This document shows positions 29,854 to 39,686 of a stretch of DNA of 64,000 nucleotides, one piece after another. The notes beneath the pieces were generated by a model. It was not told where the DNA came from and made no database searches. It worked only from the letters and a program-made list of their open reading frames with translations. Numbering within the stretch: the first letter of the stretch is position 1; each line of letters starts with the position of its first letter. Position numbers and translations under genes: made by a program. This stretch comes from Pantoea trifolii. GTDB lineage: Bacteria; Pseudomonadota; Gammaproteobacteria; Enterobacterales; Enterobacteriaceae. The stretch spans positions 1,860,001 to 1,924,000 of the forward strand of contig NZ_JANIET010000001.1 in assembly GCF_024506435.1 (NCBI RefSeq), in the 5' to 3' direction.

Positions 29854-30551
29854 ACCGCTTTCCCGGTTGCGCCTTGCGGCTCGGCTTCAGGCGCTGCCGC
29901 ACGTGTGGCCGCACGCTGTTTCATCTTCTGATCGATCAGGTATTTCGCCGCCAGCAGCATGCCGAGGCCGATAAAGGCGCCCGGTGGCAGCATCGCCAGC
30001 AGCATCGGGGAATCAAAATGCACCACTTCAATACGCAGCGCTTTGGCCCACGGTCCCAGCAACTGATCCGCACCGTTGAACAGCGTACCGCTGCCAATCA
30101 GTTCACGAATCGAACCCAGCGTCACCATCGCGCAGGTTGCGCCCATGCCGATGGCAAAACCATCCAGCGCGGAGAGTGGAATGCTGCTCTTCGAGGCGAC
30201 CGCTTCGGCGCGACCCACCACAATGCAGTTGGTGACGATCAGCGGGATAAAGATGCCGAGCGACTGATACAAACCGTACGCGTAGGCGTTGATCAGCATC
30301 TGCACGCAGCTCACCACCGAGGCGATGATCATCACGTAAATCGGGATACGGATTTCAGCCGGCACCCAACGACGTGAAGCAGAAATTGCGCTGTTGGTGA
30401 TGGTCAACACCAGCGTGGTCGCCAGGCCTAAGCCGAGGGCATTGGTGGCGGTTGAAGTGACCGCCAGCAGCGGACAGAGGCCGAGCAGCTGCACCAGCGC
30501 GGAGTTATTTTTCCACAGGCCGCCGACCAGTAAATTCTTGGCTTCACTCAT
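29850..30551 (-). CDS. rsxE: Electron transport complex subunit RsxE
   Basis: RsxE is an integral membrane subunit of the Rsx/Rnf complex, which in E. coli helps re-reduce the SoxR iron-sulfur sensor using NADH or ion gradients. About six helices are predicted; motifs [19 protein letters not shown] and [17 protein letters not shown] are family landmarks. The ATG chosen gives 233 residues (E. coli 231) with GGAG upstream. It overlaps rsxG by 8 bases. Confidence 0.96.
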   Translation of the reverse strand: MSEAKNLLVGGLWKNNSALVQLLGLCPLLAVTSTATNALGLGLATTLVLTITNSAISASRRWVPAEIRIPIYVMIIASVVSCVQMLINAYAYGLYQSLGIFIPLIVTNCIVVGRAEAVASKSSIPLSALDGFAIGMGATCAMVTLGSIRELIGSGTLFNGADQLLGPWAKALRIEVVHFDSPMLLAMLPPGAFIGLGMLLAAKYLIDQKMKQRAATRAAAPEAEPQGATGKAV

Positions 30552-31179
30552 TTGCATCTCCACATTCAGGCAGCGAAGATAACTTCGCTGGCAGTGTTTC
30601 AATCAGCAGCGCGGTGCGCTTAGTGGCGTTGACCACCGCACGTGGCGTAATGGTTGCGCCGGTAAATTGGTCGAATTCACCGCCGTCTTTTTTCACCGCA
30701 AAATTTTTGTCATCAGCGCCGTGGATCACTTTGCCATTGAAGCTGTTGATCCAGTCTGAAATACGCAGTTCGATTTTATCGCCAAGGCCCGGCGTTTCAT
30801 GATGTTCAACCACGCGCACGCCCAGCACTTTGCCGTGGAAATCGGCCCCGACCAACATCTGAATCGCCCCAGAATAGCCGTCTGGCGCGGTGGTCTCAAG
30901 CGCCGCCGCCACCGGCTGATCGCCCTTGCGCGCTAAATAGAGATGATGCGGTTTCCCATTGCCCAGCGCCACCGCATCGGTCACCAGATAACACTCTTGC
31001 TGGATGTGATTGTCGTACAGATCGGTTGGCACCACCTGATCTAACAGATTTTTCTGTTGCAGCGCGGTCTGATGCTCCACCGTCGGTTTGGTGACATAGT
31101 TAACCACCGCCGTCACACCAGTGGTGATCACTGCAAACGCCGCCAGCGTCACCGCATTTTTACGAATAGCTTCGATCAT
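30544..31179 (-). CDS. rsxG: Electron transport complex subunit RsxG
   Basis: RsxG is a membrane-anchored periplasmic flavoprotein with covalently bound FMN. One helix spans about residues 9-28, and the FMN attachment site is in [11 protein letters not shown], the threonine being the acceptor. Length is 211 residues (E. coli 206). It sits between rsxD (2-base gap) and rsxE (overlap). Confidence 0.96.
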   Translation of the reverse strand: MIEAIRKNAVTLAAFAVITTGVTAVVNYVTKPTVEHQTALQQKNLLDQVVPTDLYDNHIQQECYLVTDAVALGNGKPHHLYLARKGDQPVAAALETTAPDGYSGAIQMLVGADFHGKVLGVRVVEHHETPGLGDKIELRISDWINSFNGKVIHGADDKNFAVKKDGGEFDQFTGATITPRAVVNATKRTALLIETLPAKLSSLPECGDANE

Positions 31180-31181
31180 CT

Positions 31182-32240
31182 TCAGTCCTTGCGATGGCCG
31201 TAAACGCGCGGCTGGGTGTAGTAATCAATCAGCGGCACACAAATATTGGCCAGCAATACCGCGAAGGCGACGCCGTCCGGATAGCCACCAAAGCTGCGAA
31301 TCAGCCACACCAGCAAACCAATCAGCGCGCCATAAATCAGGCGTCCGCGGTTGGTGGTGGATGCCGTTACCGGATCGGTGGCAATAAAAAACGCGCCAAG
31401 CATGGTGGCACCCGAGAACAGGTGAATCAGCGGTGAGTTAAGCGACTCCGGCGAGAACAGCCAGCCCAGCGTGGCGCAGAACGCCAGCGAGACGAGGAAA
31501 CTGACCGGAATGTGCCAGCGGATGGCATTTTTCGCCAGCAGCAGCGCGCCGCCCAGCAGATAACCGAGGTTAATCCACTGCCAGCCGAGACCGGCTAACA
31601 CGCCGCTGTAAATCGGCTGCGCCAATAACTGATCGGCGCTGTGTCCGGCACGCAGACCGGTTTTAAAGGTATCGAGCGGCGTCGCCTGGCTGACGCCATC
31701 AACGCCGAGTTGCAGCTGTTGCATGGTTTCACCGGCCAGCGTGTGGTGGGTGAAGATCATGCTGAGCGAATCCAGCAGGCCAGGTTTGATCGCCTGCAAA
31801 CTATCGGGCGGCAGCCAGCTGGTCATCTGCACCGGGAAGGAGATCAGCAGCACCACGTAACCCACCATCGCCGGGTTAAACGGGTTTTGCCCCAAACCGC
31901 CGTACAGCTGTTTGGCGATGACGATGGCAAAAATCGTACCCAATACCACCAACCACCACGGCGCGAGCGGCGGCAGGCTGATGCCGAGCAGCAACGCGGT
32001 GAGCAGGGCAGAATTATCGGATAAGGTCGGCACCACCGGCGTTTTGCGCAAGCGCAGAATCGCCCCTTCGGTGGCCCACGCGGTGGCGGTTGCCAGCAAA
32101 ACCTGAATTAAAAAACCTACGCCAAAGAAATACCATTGTGCGGCCATGCCCGGCAGCGCGGCAAACACCACCAGCAGCATAATATTTCCGGTGCTGCGGC
32201 GGTTGTGGGTATAGGGAGAACTTGCAATACGAAAAGCCAT
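31182..32240 (-). CDS. rsxD: Electron transport complex subunit RsxD
   Basis: RsxD is an integral membrane subunit with about nine helices and a covalently attached FMN, probably on the threonine of [12 protein letters not shown]. The C-terminal [12 protein letters not shown] motif is typical of the NqrB/RnfD family. Length of 352 residues equals E. coli. Its ATG follows the rsxC stop with no spacing (TAAATG). Confidence 0.96.
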   Translation of the reverse strand: MAFRIASSPYTHNRRSTGNIMLLVVFAALPGMAAQWYFFGVGFLIQVLLATATAWATEGAILRLRKTPVVPTLSDNSALLTALLLGISLPPLAPWWLVVLGTIFAIVIAKQLYGGLGQNPFNPAMVGYVVLLISFPVQMTSWLPPDSLQAIKPGLLDSLSMIFTHHTLAGETMQQLQLGVDGVSQATPLDTFKTGLRAGHSADQLLAQPIYSGVLAGLGWQWINLGYLLGGALLLAKNAIRWHIPVSFLVSLAFCATLGWLFSPESLNSPLIHLFSGATMLGAFFIATDPVTASTTNRGRLIYGALIGLLVWLIRSFGGYPDGVAFAVLLANICVPLIDYYTQPRVYGHRKD

Positions 32241-34430
32241 TTAATCCTCAGTCGTCGAAGGCTGCTGCTGCGCTTTACGCGCTTTGGCACGGGCGACCGC
32301 AGCGGCAATTGCCGCTTTGCGTGGGTCGGCGGAGTCAGGAGAGGCAGCAGCCTCCACTTCAGGAGATGTGGCTTCAGCCTGCTGCGCAGCCGCCGCAGCG
32401 GCTTTTTTCGCTTTGGCGCGCGCTATTGCCGCTTCAACGGCGGCTTTGCGCGGATCGACTTCAGCAGCAGGTGCGTCAGCGGGCGGTTCGGCAGGTGCCG
32501 GTTCAGCAGGTTGTGCGGCAGCGGCGGCTTTTTTGGCTTTCGCGCGCGCAATCGCTGCTTCAACGGCGGCTTTGCGTGGATCGACTTCAGCAGCAGGTGC
32601 TTCAGCGGGCGGCTCGGCAGGTGCCGGTTCAGCGGCAGCGGCGGCTTTCTTCGCTTTCGCACGGGCAATCGCCGCTTCAACGGCAGCTTTGCGCGGATCG
32701 ACTTCAGCCACCGGTTCAGCGGCAGGCGCTATCTCAGCCGCAGGTGCGCCCGCTTTCTTCGCCTTCGCACGCGCAATTGCCGCTTCCACCGCCGCTTTGC
32801 GCGGATCGCCAGACTGACGACTCAGCGCCTGCGTTTCAGCTTGCTTCTCGGCCTGCTGCGCTAAGGCTTGCGCGTGACGCGCTTCGCGTTCCGCAGCATC
32901 CTGCTCCGGCGTTTTTTCCTGACGCGCTTTCACACGTGCCACGGCAGCATCCCGTTCACCCTGATCGCTGCGCGCCACGCGCTGTTTGGCGTTTTCATGA
33001 CGCGCTTCACGCGCCTGTTTTTCGCGCTCCAGGCGTGCCAGACGCGCTTCAAAACGCGCTTTCGCTTCGGCGGTGCGTTTCGCTTCGAGGTCGATGGCGC
33101 GCAGTTCCGCTTTCTCCTGACGATAATATTGCACCAGCGGAATGTTACTTGGGCAGACGTAAGCGCAGGCACCGCACTCAATGCAGTCATCAATATTGTG
33201 GGCGCGCGCTTTTTCGTGATCGCCGCCCTGGCTGTACCAGAACAACTGCTGCGGCAGCAGCTTGGCCGGACAGGCATCGGCGCATGCGCTGCAGCGGATA
33301 CAGGATTGTTCTTCCTGATCGTTGCCCATTTCGCTGGCGGACGGCGCCAGAATGCAGTTAGAGATTTTCACCAGCGGTACGTTCAGCGACGGCAGGGTAA
33401 AGCCCATCAGCGGACCGCCCATGATCACCATCTGGCGCGATCCCGGCGTAAAACCGGCATGCTGCAGCAGATGGCTCACCGGCGTACCGAGACGTCCCCA
33501 GACGTTGCGCGGACGCGCCAGCGCTTCGCCGGTCAGCGTGACCACGCGTTCGGTGATCGGTTCGCCGTCAACAATAGCGCGTTTTACCGCCCACGCTGTG
33601 CCGACGTTCTGCATCAACACACCGATATCGGTGGAGCGTCCGCCGTGTGGCACTTCGAGACCGGTAAGAATCTGCGTCAGCTGCTTCGCGCCGCCAGAAG
33701 GATACTTGGTGGGGATGACGCGAATCTGCAATTCACGATCGCCACCCAATGCCTGCTTCAGCGCAGCAATGGCTTCAGGTTTATTATCTTCAACGCCGAT
33801 CAGCACGCGTTCCGCCTGCAACACCCACGCCAGAATGCGGCAGCCCTCCAGCACTTCGGCGGCGCAATCCTGCATTAAGCGGTCATCGGCGGTGATGTAC
33901 GGCTCGCACTCGGCGGCGTTGATGATCAGGGTTTTGACGCCGCGCAGGCCGCCGCGCAGTTTGGTGGCGGTCGGGAAGCCCGCGCCACCCAAACCGGCAA
34001 TGCCGGCATCGTGAATGCGCTTGACGGCCTCTTCACGCGACAGGGCGCGGTAATCGGGCTGCGGATCGAGCGTGGTCCAGCGATCTTCGCCGTCGGCACG
34101 CAGAAAAATGCACAGCTCGGAGAGGCCAGAAGGGTGCGCCGTCATGTGTGGCGCAATCTCTTCGATGGTGCCGGAGGTCGGGGCGTGCACCGGCAGCATG
34201 CGTCCGCTGCCGAAGGTCAGCGGTTGACCGCGTAACACTTTGTCGCCAGGCGCGACGCAAATCTCGCCTTCATGGCCGATATGCTGTTTTAACGGAATGA
34301 TAAAGCGCTCAGGCAGCGGTAACTGACTCAGCGGCGTGCCGTTGGACTGTGTTTTCATTTCCGGCGGATGAATGCCGCCCTGAAAATCCCACAGCTTCTC
34401 TTTGCGGAACAGGTTAAACAAATTAAGCAT
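32241..34430 (-). CDS. rsxC: Electron transport complex subunit RsxC
   Basis: RsxC is the peripheral NADH- and FMN-binding subunit with two [4Fe-4S] clusters. The NADH/FMN region is around [14 protein letters not shown] and [15 protein letters not shown], and the cluster motifs are [12 protein letters not shown] and [12 protein letters not shown] near residues 375-430. The last 190 residues consist of a charged Ala/Lys/Glu linker and five imperfect repeats. Length is 729 residues (E. coli 740). Confidence 0.96.
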   Translation of the reverse strand: MLNLFNLFRKEKLWDFQGGIHPPEMKTQSNGTPLSQLPLPERFIIPLKQHIGHEGEICVAPGDKVLRGQPLTFGSGRMLPVHAPTSGTIEEIAPHMTAHPSGLSELCIFLRADGEDRWTTLDPQPDYRALSREEAVKRIHDAGIAGLGGAGFPTATKLRGGLRGVKTLIINAAECEPYITADDRLMQDCAAEVLEGCRILAWVLQAERVLIGVEDNKPEAIAALKQALGGDRELQIRVIPTKYPSGGAKQLTQILTGLEVPHGGRSTDIGVLMQNVGTAWAVKRAIVDGEPITERVVTLTGEALARPRNVWGRLGTPVSHLLQHAGFTPGSRQMVIMGGPLMGFTLPSLNVPLVKISNCILAPSASEMGNDQEEQSCIRCSACADACPAKLLPQQLFWYSQGGDHEKARAHNIDDCIECGACAYVCPSNIPLVQYYRQEKAELRAIDLEAKRTAEAKARFEARLARLEREKQAREARHENAKQRVARSDQGERDAAVARVKARQEKTPEQDAAEREARHAQALAQQAEKQAETQALSRQSGDPRKAAVEAAIARAKAKKAGAPAAEIAPAAEPVAEVDPRKAAVEAAIARAKAKKAAAAAEPAPAEPPAEAPAAEVDPRKAAVEAAIARAKAKKAAAAAQPAEPAPAEPPADAPAAEVDPRKAAVEAAIARAKAKKAAAAAAQQAEATSPEVEAAASPDSADPRKAAIAAAVARAKARKAQQQPSTTED
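32271..32807 (-). repeat. Five tandem coding repeats in the RsxC tail
   Basis: Five copies of a 19-residue core ([19 protein letters not shown] in the first four) begin at residues 542, 578, 617, 659 and 702, with spacer-containing unit lengths of 36, 39, 42, 43 and 28 residues. The spacers are rich in Ala, Pro and Glu. The DNA repeats create long meaningless open frames on the other strand. Confidence 0.9.
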
Positions 34431-35004
34431 GGGTTGTTTCTACCGGGATCACCCGTACAGGAATGGTGTCGAGATTCCACTTCCAGTTGGCCGTGGTGGT
34501 GGCAACCGGGCGCATCTCAATGCAGTCGGTCGGGCAAGGCGCAACGCAGAGATCGCAGCCGGTGCAGACATCGCTCAGCACGGTGTGCATGGCGCGCGTG
34601 GCACCGACGATGGCGTCCACCGGGCAAGCCTGAATACATTTGGTGCAGCCGATGCAGTTCTCTTCATCGATCCACGCCACGGTACGTATCGGCTCCAGCA
34701 CTTCTGCGCCGCCGTCGAGCGGTTGCGGTTCAACGTTGAGCAGCGCGGCCAATTTGAGCATGGTCTGCTCGCCGCCGGGCGCGCATTTATTGATGGCTTC
34801 GCCGTTATTACCTACCGCATCGGCATACGGGCGGCAGCCGGGATAGCCGCACTGCCCACACTGGCTCTGCGGTAAAATCTCATCGATCTGTTCAACAATC
34901 GGATCTTCTTCCACCTCGAAGCGACGCGAGGCGTAACCGAGCAGGGCACCGAACACCAGGCCCAATGCAGCAAGTGCGACAATCGCAATCCAAATCGCGG
35001 TCAT
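34423..35004 (-). CDS. rsxB: Electron transport complex subunit RsxB
   Basis: RsxB is a ferredoxin-like subunit. An N-terminal membrane helix (residues 4-25) is followed by a 4Fe-4S domain of the Fe-S type ([13 protein letters not shown]) and two classical CxxCxxCxxxCP motifs ([12 protein letters not shown] and [12 protein letters not shown]). Length is 193 residues (E. coli 192). It overlaps rsxC by 8 bases and rsxA by one (TAATG). Confidence 0.97.
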   Translation of the reverse strand: MTAIWIAIVALAALGLVFGALLGYASRRFEVEEDPIVEQIDEILPQSQCGQCGYPGCRPYADAVGNNGEAINKCAPGGEQTMLKLAALLNVEPQPLDGGAEVLEPIRTVAWIDEENCIGCTKCIQACPVDAIVGATRAMHTVLSDVCTGCDLCVAPCPTDCIEMRPVATTTANWKWNLDTIPVRVIPVETTHA

Positions 35005-35585
35005 TAGAATTTCACCAGCCCGGTGAAGCCCATAAAGGCCAGCGCCATCAAACCAGCGGTGATCAGCGCAATCGAGTTGCCTTTAAACGGTGCAGGAACA
35101 TTCGCCAGCACCAGACGCTCGCGCATGCCCGCGAACAGCACCATCACCAGCGAGAAGCCGAGTGACGCGCTGAAGCCATATAGCGCCGCTTGCAGGAAGG
35201 TGTGATTCAAATTAACGCTCAAGAGTGGCACGCCCAGCACCGCACAGTTGGTGGTGATCAGCGGCAGGAAAATGCCGAGCAGGCGATAAAGTGACGGGCT
35301 GGTTTTGCGCACCACCATTTCGGTGAACTGCACGACAACAGCAATCACCAGGATGTAGGCGAGGGTACGCAGATAAACCAGATCGAGCGGCACCAGAATC
35401 AGGTGGTTCACCAGCCAAGCGCAGATCGCCGCCAGCGTGATCACGAAAGTGGTGGCAAGTCCCATGCCGATGGCCGTTTCCAGTTTTTTTGACACGCCCA
35501 TAAAGGGACAAAGGCCGAGGAATTTGACCAACACGAAGTTGTTCACCAGCACTGTGCCAATAAAGAGAAGTAAGTAATCGGTCAT
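35004..35585 (-). CDS. rsxA: Electron transport complex subunit RsxA
   Basis: RsxA is an integral membrane subunit with six helices, homologous to RsxE and NqrE. The motifs [19 protein letters not shown] and [16 protein letters not shown] each bear the cysteine that in related complexes helps bind an intramembrane iron-sulfur cluster. Length is 193 residues, as in E. coli. It is the first gene of the operon rsxA-B-C-D-G-E-nth. Confidence 0.97.
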   Translation of the reverse strand: MTDYLLLFIGTVLVNNFVLVKFLGLCPFMGVSKKLETAIGMGLATTFVITLAAICAWLVNHLILVPLDLVYLRTLAYILVIAVVVQFTEMVVRKTSPSLYRLLGIFLPLITTNCAVLGVPLLSVNLNHTFLQAALYGFSASLGFSLVMVLFAGMRERLVLANVPAPFKGNSIALITAGLMALAFMGFTGLVKF

Positions 35586-35708
35586 TTTTTAACCTGGGAA
35601 GCCGAAAGGCGTCTATTATCCGGAATTGAGAGGTGCATCTCAACCTTCACCGGGTTTATGTGGTCGTTGAGAGCACTCAGAATTAAATTGCTGACGAAAC
35701 TCACATCA

Positions 35709-36152
35709 TTATGGCTGGATAAACGTCTGTTTCACGCGTTGAGAGCGTTTGAAATAGGGCACAAACACCGCCGCAGCCAGCAGTGACAGCAGCAACGTCT
35801 GAATCGCCTTGCCGTCGGCAACCGGCGTGAAGGCAAAGGTTTTTAACGCCAGCAAAATCGTCATCAACAGCCACAGAATGTAGTGGCGAGGTAAGCGACG
35901 CGAACGTTTACAGAAAATCCAGCACACCCACAGGCTGTAAAGCCAAACCACCGCAGCGGTCAGCAGTGAAATCGACCATTGCGTGAGCAATATGCCACCA
36001 TGTGAGAACAGCGTAGTACGCAATTCGGGATTGAACAGCGGGCTCAAATACATCGCTACCACCAGCGCGCTGGTCAGCATGGTCATGATCAGCCACGCCA
36101 GCGGCAGCAATAACCAGCCAGCGATACGTGGCGGGAACACCTGTTCGGTCAT
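35709..36152 (-). CDS. ydgK: DUF2569 membrane protein YdgK
   Basis: This is a 147-residue inner-membrane protein of unknown function with four predicted helices (about residues 11-33, 54-72, 86-104 and 112-130). The N-terminal IAGWLLLPLAWLI fits the DUF2569 family. It precedes rsxA with a 123-bp gap, the E. coli order. Confidence 0.88.
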   Translation of the reverse strand: MTEQVFPPRIAGWLLLPLAWLIMTMLTSALVVAMYLSPLFNPELRTTLFSHGGILLTQWSISLLTAAVVWLYSLWVCWIFCKRSRRLPRHYILWLLMTILLALKTFAFTPVADGKAIQTLLLSLLAAAVFVPYFKRSQRVKQTFIQP

Positions 36153-36262
36153 CGGGAAGATCCTGTTTGCAGAAAAGAGGGCGATGCAGAGCGTATCATG
36201 TCCAAACGGGGCACGCCCGACCTGGACAACGCAAGAGCGCAGATAAAGAGAGGGTAAATCAA

Positions 36263-36478
36263 TTAGATCACGTAACGCCAGACGGTTTTAGGCACGCGGC
36301 CCATGTCGAACAGACGTCCGCCAGAGACCAGTTCAGCACGTCGATGGTCGGCAGCGCGATACATATTGATGATCTCATTATCATCAGTCAGCGAATAATT
36401 AAGATGGTCGTAGAGTTTTTCCAGACTATCGAGATTATTCACTTTGCGGAATTTCAGCAGGTAATCTAACGCAGTCAT
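36263..36478 (-). CDS. cnu: Hha/YmoA-family nucleoid co-factor Cnu (YdgT)
   Basis: Cnu binds the H-NS/StpA oligomerisation domain and modulates silencing of horizontally acquired genes. The 71 residues are nearly identical to E. coli YdgT, including [20 protein letters not shown] and [14 protein letters not shown]. An ATG three codons upstream (74 residues) cannot be excluded because neither start has a clear ribosome site. It is transcribed toward ydgK. Confidence 0.96.
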   Translation of the reverse strand: MTALDYLLKFRKVNNLDSLEKLYDHLNYSLTDDNEIINMYRAADHRRAELVSGGRLFDMGRVPKTVWRYVI

Positions 36479-36684
36479 GATTGCCATTTAAATATAAAGT
36501 ACTCGGAAGTGCCCAAGTATAGGGAGCACGCAGCGAGAGTCCATACACGACTTGTAAAAAAAAACAAAATTCAGACAACATGCGCTAATTCGCTCATGAA
36601 ACGACACTTTTTTGCCTTTTAATGGTTTTAAACGCGTATTTGAAAAGCGATTTAAGGCAAATTCAGGCCGGTAATTAGGGGGTA

Positions 36685-36701
36685 TGTGAGAAAATCTCAC
36701 A
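36685..36701. promoter_or_regulatory. Perfect inverted repeat, possible operator
   Basis: TGTGAGAAAATCTCACA has two perfect 7-base arms around AAA. The outer halves equal the CRP half-sites TGTGA/TCACA but the spacing is 7 rather than 6. It lies about 207 bases upstream of cnu. Confidence 0.4.
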
Positions 36702-36840
36702 CTAATTAATCCATACTGGTTAGCCATTATTTATCCTTCTCTATAATAGTTATTTCCGATCGTGCCGCTGACGAATCTGCTAATTATTCGCGACTGGCCG
36801 GCAAATTTATGCACACGCCATGAAACCAGCACTCACAATC

Positions 36841-36856
36841 TGTGCGAGCAGTCACA
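36841..36856 (+). promoter_or_regulatory. Candidate CRP site upstream of ytfQ
   Basis: TGTGC-GAGCAG-TCACA matches TGTGA-N6-TCACA at 9 of 10 positions. It is about 300 bases before the ytfQ start. Catabolite control of a sugar importer is expected; binding is not shown. Confidence 0.45.
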
Positions 36857-37152
36857 AAACCAATAATTGATTGTCCGGACAGAGAATAACCATTCTTTAC
36901 GTACCCGCTGTAATCGTTTTCAGTAGTGAGAAACATAACCGATTCTGTTTATTACATTTATTTAACCACCTGCGCAATAATTAGCAGGCATTTTGTCCAT
37001 AACGGCACGCTCACTAAAGCCTTGCCCGTTCGCGTAACTCCTTTAATTCACTCTGATTTGTGAAGTAAGTCGCGCTTGTTTACGCGCTTTTCAGCCAGGC
37101 TTAATTCGCGTTTTGTACCCCTACAACACACTCCCTTCAGAGGAATGAAATT

Positions 37153-38109
37153 ATGTGGAAACGTTTACTCTTGACCGCCATGGTGAGCTCGGCACTGAGT
37201 ACGTCGGTATTGGCTGCTGATATGACGGTGGGCTTCTCACAGGTTGGCTCGGAATCTGGCTGGCGTTCAGCAGAAACCAATGTGGCAAAAAGTGAAGCGC
37301 AAAAGCGCGGTATCACATTGAAAATCGCCGATGGCCAACAGAAACAAGAGAACCAAATCAAAGCGGTGCGCTCGTTCATTGCGCAGGGCGTTGATGCCAT
37401 CTTCATTGCGCCAGTGGTGCAAACGGGATGGGAGCCGGTGCTGGAAGAAGCCAAAGACGCCAAGATTCCGGTGTTCTTACTCGATCGCGCCATCGTGGTG
37501 AAAGACAAATCGCTGTATATGGCGGTGGTCACCGCTGATAACGTGCTGGAAGGCAAGTTGATTGGTGACTGGCTGGTGAAAACCGTTGCGGACAAAAAAT
37601 GTAACGTCGTCGAGCTGCAAGGCACCGTTGGCGCCAGCGTGGCAATTGACCGTAAGAAAGGCTTCGCCGAAGCCATCGCGGGACACGACAACATCAAAGT
37701 GATTCGCTCGCAGTCCGGCGACTTTACCCGCAGCAAAGGTAAAGAGGTGATGGAGAGCTTTATCAAGGCGGAAAACAACGGCAAGAACATCTGCATGGTT
37801 TACGCGCATAACGATGATATGGCGATCGGTGCCATTCAGGCGATCAAAGAAGCCGGTTTAAAACCAGGCAAAGATATCCTGACCGGTTCGATTGACGGCG
37901 TGCCCGATATCTACAAAGCGATGCTGGCCGGTGAAGCCAATGCCAACGTGGAGCTGACGCCAAACATGGCGGGTCCGGCATTCGACGCGCTGGAGAAATT
38001 CAAGAAAGACGGCACGATGCCGCCGAAAATCATCAAAACAGAATCGAAACTGTATCTGCCGGACTCCGCGCAGGCACAGCTCGATACCAAAAAAGGCATG
38101 GGTTACTGA
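37153..38109 (+). CDS. ytfQ: Furanose ABC transporter, periplasmic binding protein YtfQ
   Basis: YtfQ is the periplasmic substrate-binding protein of the galactofuranose importer in E. coli. It has a signal peptide of about 21 residues (ending VLAA) and a two-lobed sugar-binding fold of the LacI/ribose-binding type. Length of 318 residues equals that of E. coli. The site GAGGAA precedes the ATG. It is followed by a UUCG-loop hairpin and then ytfR. Its position beside ara genes suggests that furanose arabinose may also be a ligand. Confidence 0.95.
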   Translation: MWKRLLLTAMVSSALSTSVLAADMTVGFSQVGSESGWRSAETNVAKSEAQKRGITLKIADGQQKQENQIKAVRSFIAQGVDAIFIAPVVQTGWEPVLEEAKDAKIPVFLLDRAIVVKDKSLYMAVVTADNVLEGKLIGDWLVKTVADKKCNVVELQGTVGASVAIDRKKGFAEAIAGHDNIKVIRSQSGDFTRSKGKEVMESFIKAENNGKNICMVYAHNDDMAIGAIQAIKEAGLKPGKDILTGSIDGVPDIYKAMLAGEANANVELTPNMAGPAFDALEKFKKDGTMPPKIIKTESKLYLPDSAQAQLDTKKGMGY

Positions 38110-38116
38110 TCCCCGC

Positions 38117-38139
38117 AACCGCCCTTCGGGGCGGTTTTT
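38117..38139 (+). terminator. Intercistronic hairpin between ytfQ and ytfR
   Basis: AACCGCCC / GGGCGGTT forms an 8-bp stem with a TTCG loop, followed by TTTTT, 8 bases past the ytfQ stop. It probably reduces transcription into ytfR and stabilises ytfQ mRNA, giving binding protein in excess. Confidence 0.88.
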
Positions 38140-38165
38140 GATGACGTAAGGCGAGGGAGAAACCG

Positions 38166-39686
38166 ATGAGCACCTCCGATGAAACCGCACTGCTGACCAT
38201 CAGCGGCGTCAGCAAAGGCTTTCCCGGCGTGAAGGCGCTGGATAATGTTTCGTTCAGCATCCGCAAGGGCGAGATCATGGCGCTGCTGGGTGAAAATGGC
38301 GCGGGCAAATCTACGCTGATTAAAGTCCTGACCGGCGTTTACACCCGCGATGCCGGTACGGTCACCCTGAATGGCAAGGCGATTACGCCGCACAATACCG
38401 CTGATGCACAGGAGATGGGCATTGGCACCGTTTATCAGGAAGTGAATCTGCTGCCGAATATGTCGGTAGCAGACAATTTGTACATTGGCCGCGAGCCGCG
38501 TCGCTTGGGCATGATCGATCGCAAGCGCATGGTGCGCGATGCCGATGCGCTGATGCGCAACTACGGCTTTGTGCTCGATGTGACGCGACCGCTGGGCCAT
38601 TACTCGGTGGCGATGCAGCAGATCATTGCGATTTGCCGCGCGGTCGATCTCTCCGCGCAGGTGCTGATCCTCGATGAACCGACCGCCAGCCTCGATGCCA
38701 ATGAAGTCGAAATGCTGTTTACCCTGATGGCGCAGCTGAAAGCCAAAGGGATGAGCCTGATTTTTGTGACCCACTTTCTCGACCAGGTTTACCGCATTAC
38801 CGATCGCATCACTGTGCTGCGTAACGGCCAGTTTATTGCCACGCGCGATACCGCCACGCTGCCGCAGATTGAACTGATTAAGCTGATGTTGGGACGCGAG
38901 TTGCTGGAAACCGCTTTGCAGCGTCAGGGCAGCACGCTGCGCAGCAATCAGCCGGTGGTGTCGTTTGAAGATTACGGCAAGAAGGGCACCATTGAACCGT
39001 TCAACCTGCAGGTGCGACCGGGTGAAGTGGTGGGCCTGGCCGGCTTGCTCGGTTCAGGCCGTACCGAAACCGCCGAAGTGCTGTTTGGCATTCGCCGCGC
39101 CGATCGCGGCACTGCGACCATCAAGGGCAAAGTGCAGAGCATTCGCACGCCCGCGAAGGCCTCGCGTCTCGGCATGGGCTTCTGTCCGGAAGATCGTAAA
39201 ACCGACGGCATCATTGGTGGCGCATCGGTACGCGAAAATATCATTCTGGCGTTGCAGGCGCAGCGCGGCTGGCTGCGACCGATTAAGCGTCGTGAGCAGC
39301 AGGAGATCGCCGAGCGCTTTATCAAGAGCCTCGGCATTCGCACGCCGCATGCCGATCAACCGGTTGAGCTGTTGTCCGGCGGCAACCAGCAAAAAGTGCT
39401 GCTGTCGCGCTGGCTGGTCACTAAACCGCAATTCCTGATCCTCGACGAGCCAACGCGCGGCATCGATGTGGGCGCGCACGCCGAGATCATTCGCTTAATT
39501 GAAACCCTGTGCGCCGACGGATTGGCGCTGCTGGTTATCTCCTCTGAACTCGAAGAACTGGTGGGCTATGCCGATCGCGTGTTGATCATGCGCGATTTGA
39601 AGCAGGTGGCCGAAATCCCGCTGGAGCAGCTGTCGGTGGCCGCGATCGTCAACGCCATCGCTGACGGAGGAGCACAACATGCTTGA
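38166..39686 (+). CDS. ytfR: Furanose ABC transporter, duplicated ATPase YtfR
   Basis: YtfR is the cytoplasmic ATPase with two fused ABC domains, as in the ribose/arabinose family. The first Walker A is GENGAGKST (about residues 41-49) and the first Walker B is VLILDEPTASLD; the second domain has a degenerate Walker A (GLLGSGRTE), LSGGNQQKV and [12 protein letters not shown]. Length is 506 residues (E. coli 500). It overlaps ytfT by 8 bases. Confidence 0.95.
   Translation: MSTSDETALLTISGVSKGFPGVKALDNVSFSIRKGEIMALLGENGAGKSTLIKVLTGVYTRDAGTVTLNGKAITPHNTADAQEMGIGTVYQEVNLLPNMSVADNLYIGREPRRLGMIDRKRMVRDADALMRNYGFVLDVTRPLGHYSVAMQQIIAICRAVDLSAQVLILDEPTASLDANEVEMLFTLMAQLKAKGMSLIFVTHFLDQVYRITDRITVLRNGQFIATRDTATLPQIELIKLMLGRELLETALQRQGSTLRSNQPVVSFEDYGKKGTIEPFNLQVRPGEVVGLAGLLGSGRTETAEVLFGIRRADRGTATIKGKVQSIRTPAKASRLGMGFCPEDRKTDGIIGGASVRENIILALQAQRGWLRPIKRREQQEIAERFIKSLGIRTPHADQPVELLSGGNQQKVLLSRWLVTKPQFLILDEPTRGIDVGAHAEIIRLIETLCADGLALLVISSELEELVGYADRVLIMRDLKQVAEIPLEQLSVAAIVNAIADGGAQHA

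Larger units (their letters stand above)
36479..37152. other. Intergenic region between cnu and ytfQ
   Basis: This 674-bp AT-rich spacer holds the cnu promoter on the left and the ytfQ promoter on the right. It contains a perfect inverted repeat at 36685-36701 and a CRP-like site at 36841-36856. A second, weaker CRP-like match TGTGA-N6-TCGCG is at 37059-37074. TAGCA and TCCATA, the two halves of an AraC site, occur near 36982 but with a spacing of 9 instead of 6. The blr gene that E. coli has next to cnu is not visible. Confidence 0.55.

Noticed and set aside
32136..33361. Several long open frames on the plus strand opposite rsxC, some over 240 codons
   Set aside because: They are produced by the tandem repeats and high GC of rsxC; their composition (long Ala or Arg/Phe runs) is unlike any real protein.
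36488..36727. 79-codon minus-strand frame upstream of cnu
   Set aside because: It has a fair ribosome site, but no recognisable domain, an odd Cys/Phe-rich tail, and it crosses the cnu promoter region. Kept only as part of a finding.
36980..37000. AraC-like site near ytfQ (TAGCA and TCCATA)
   Set aside because: The two halves are separated by 9 bases instead of 6 and no tandem partner lies 21 bp away, so I do not call it a site.
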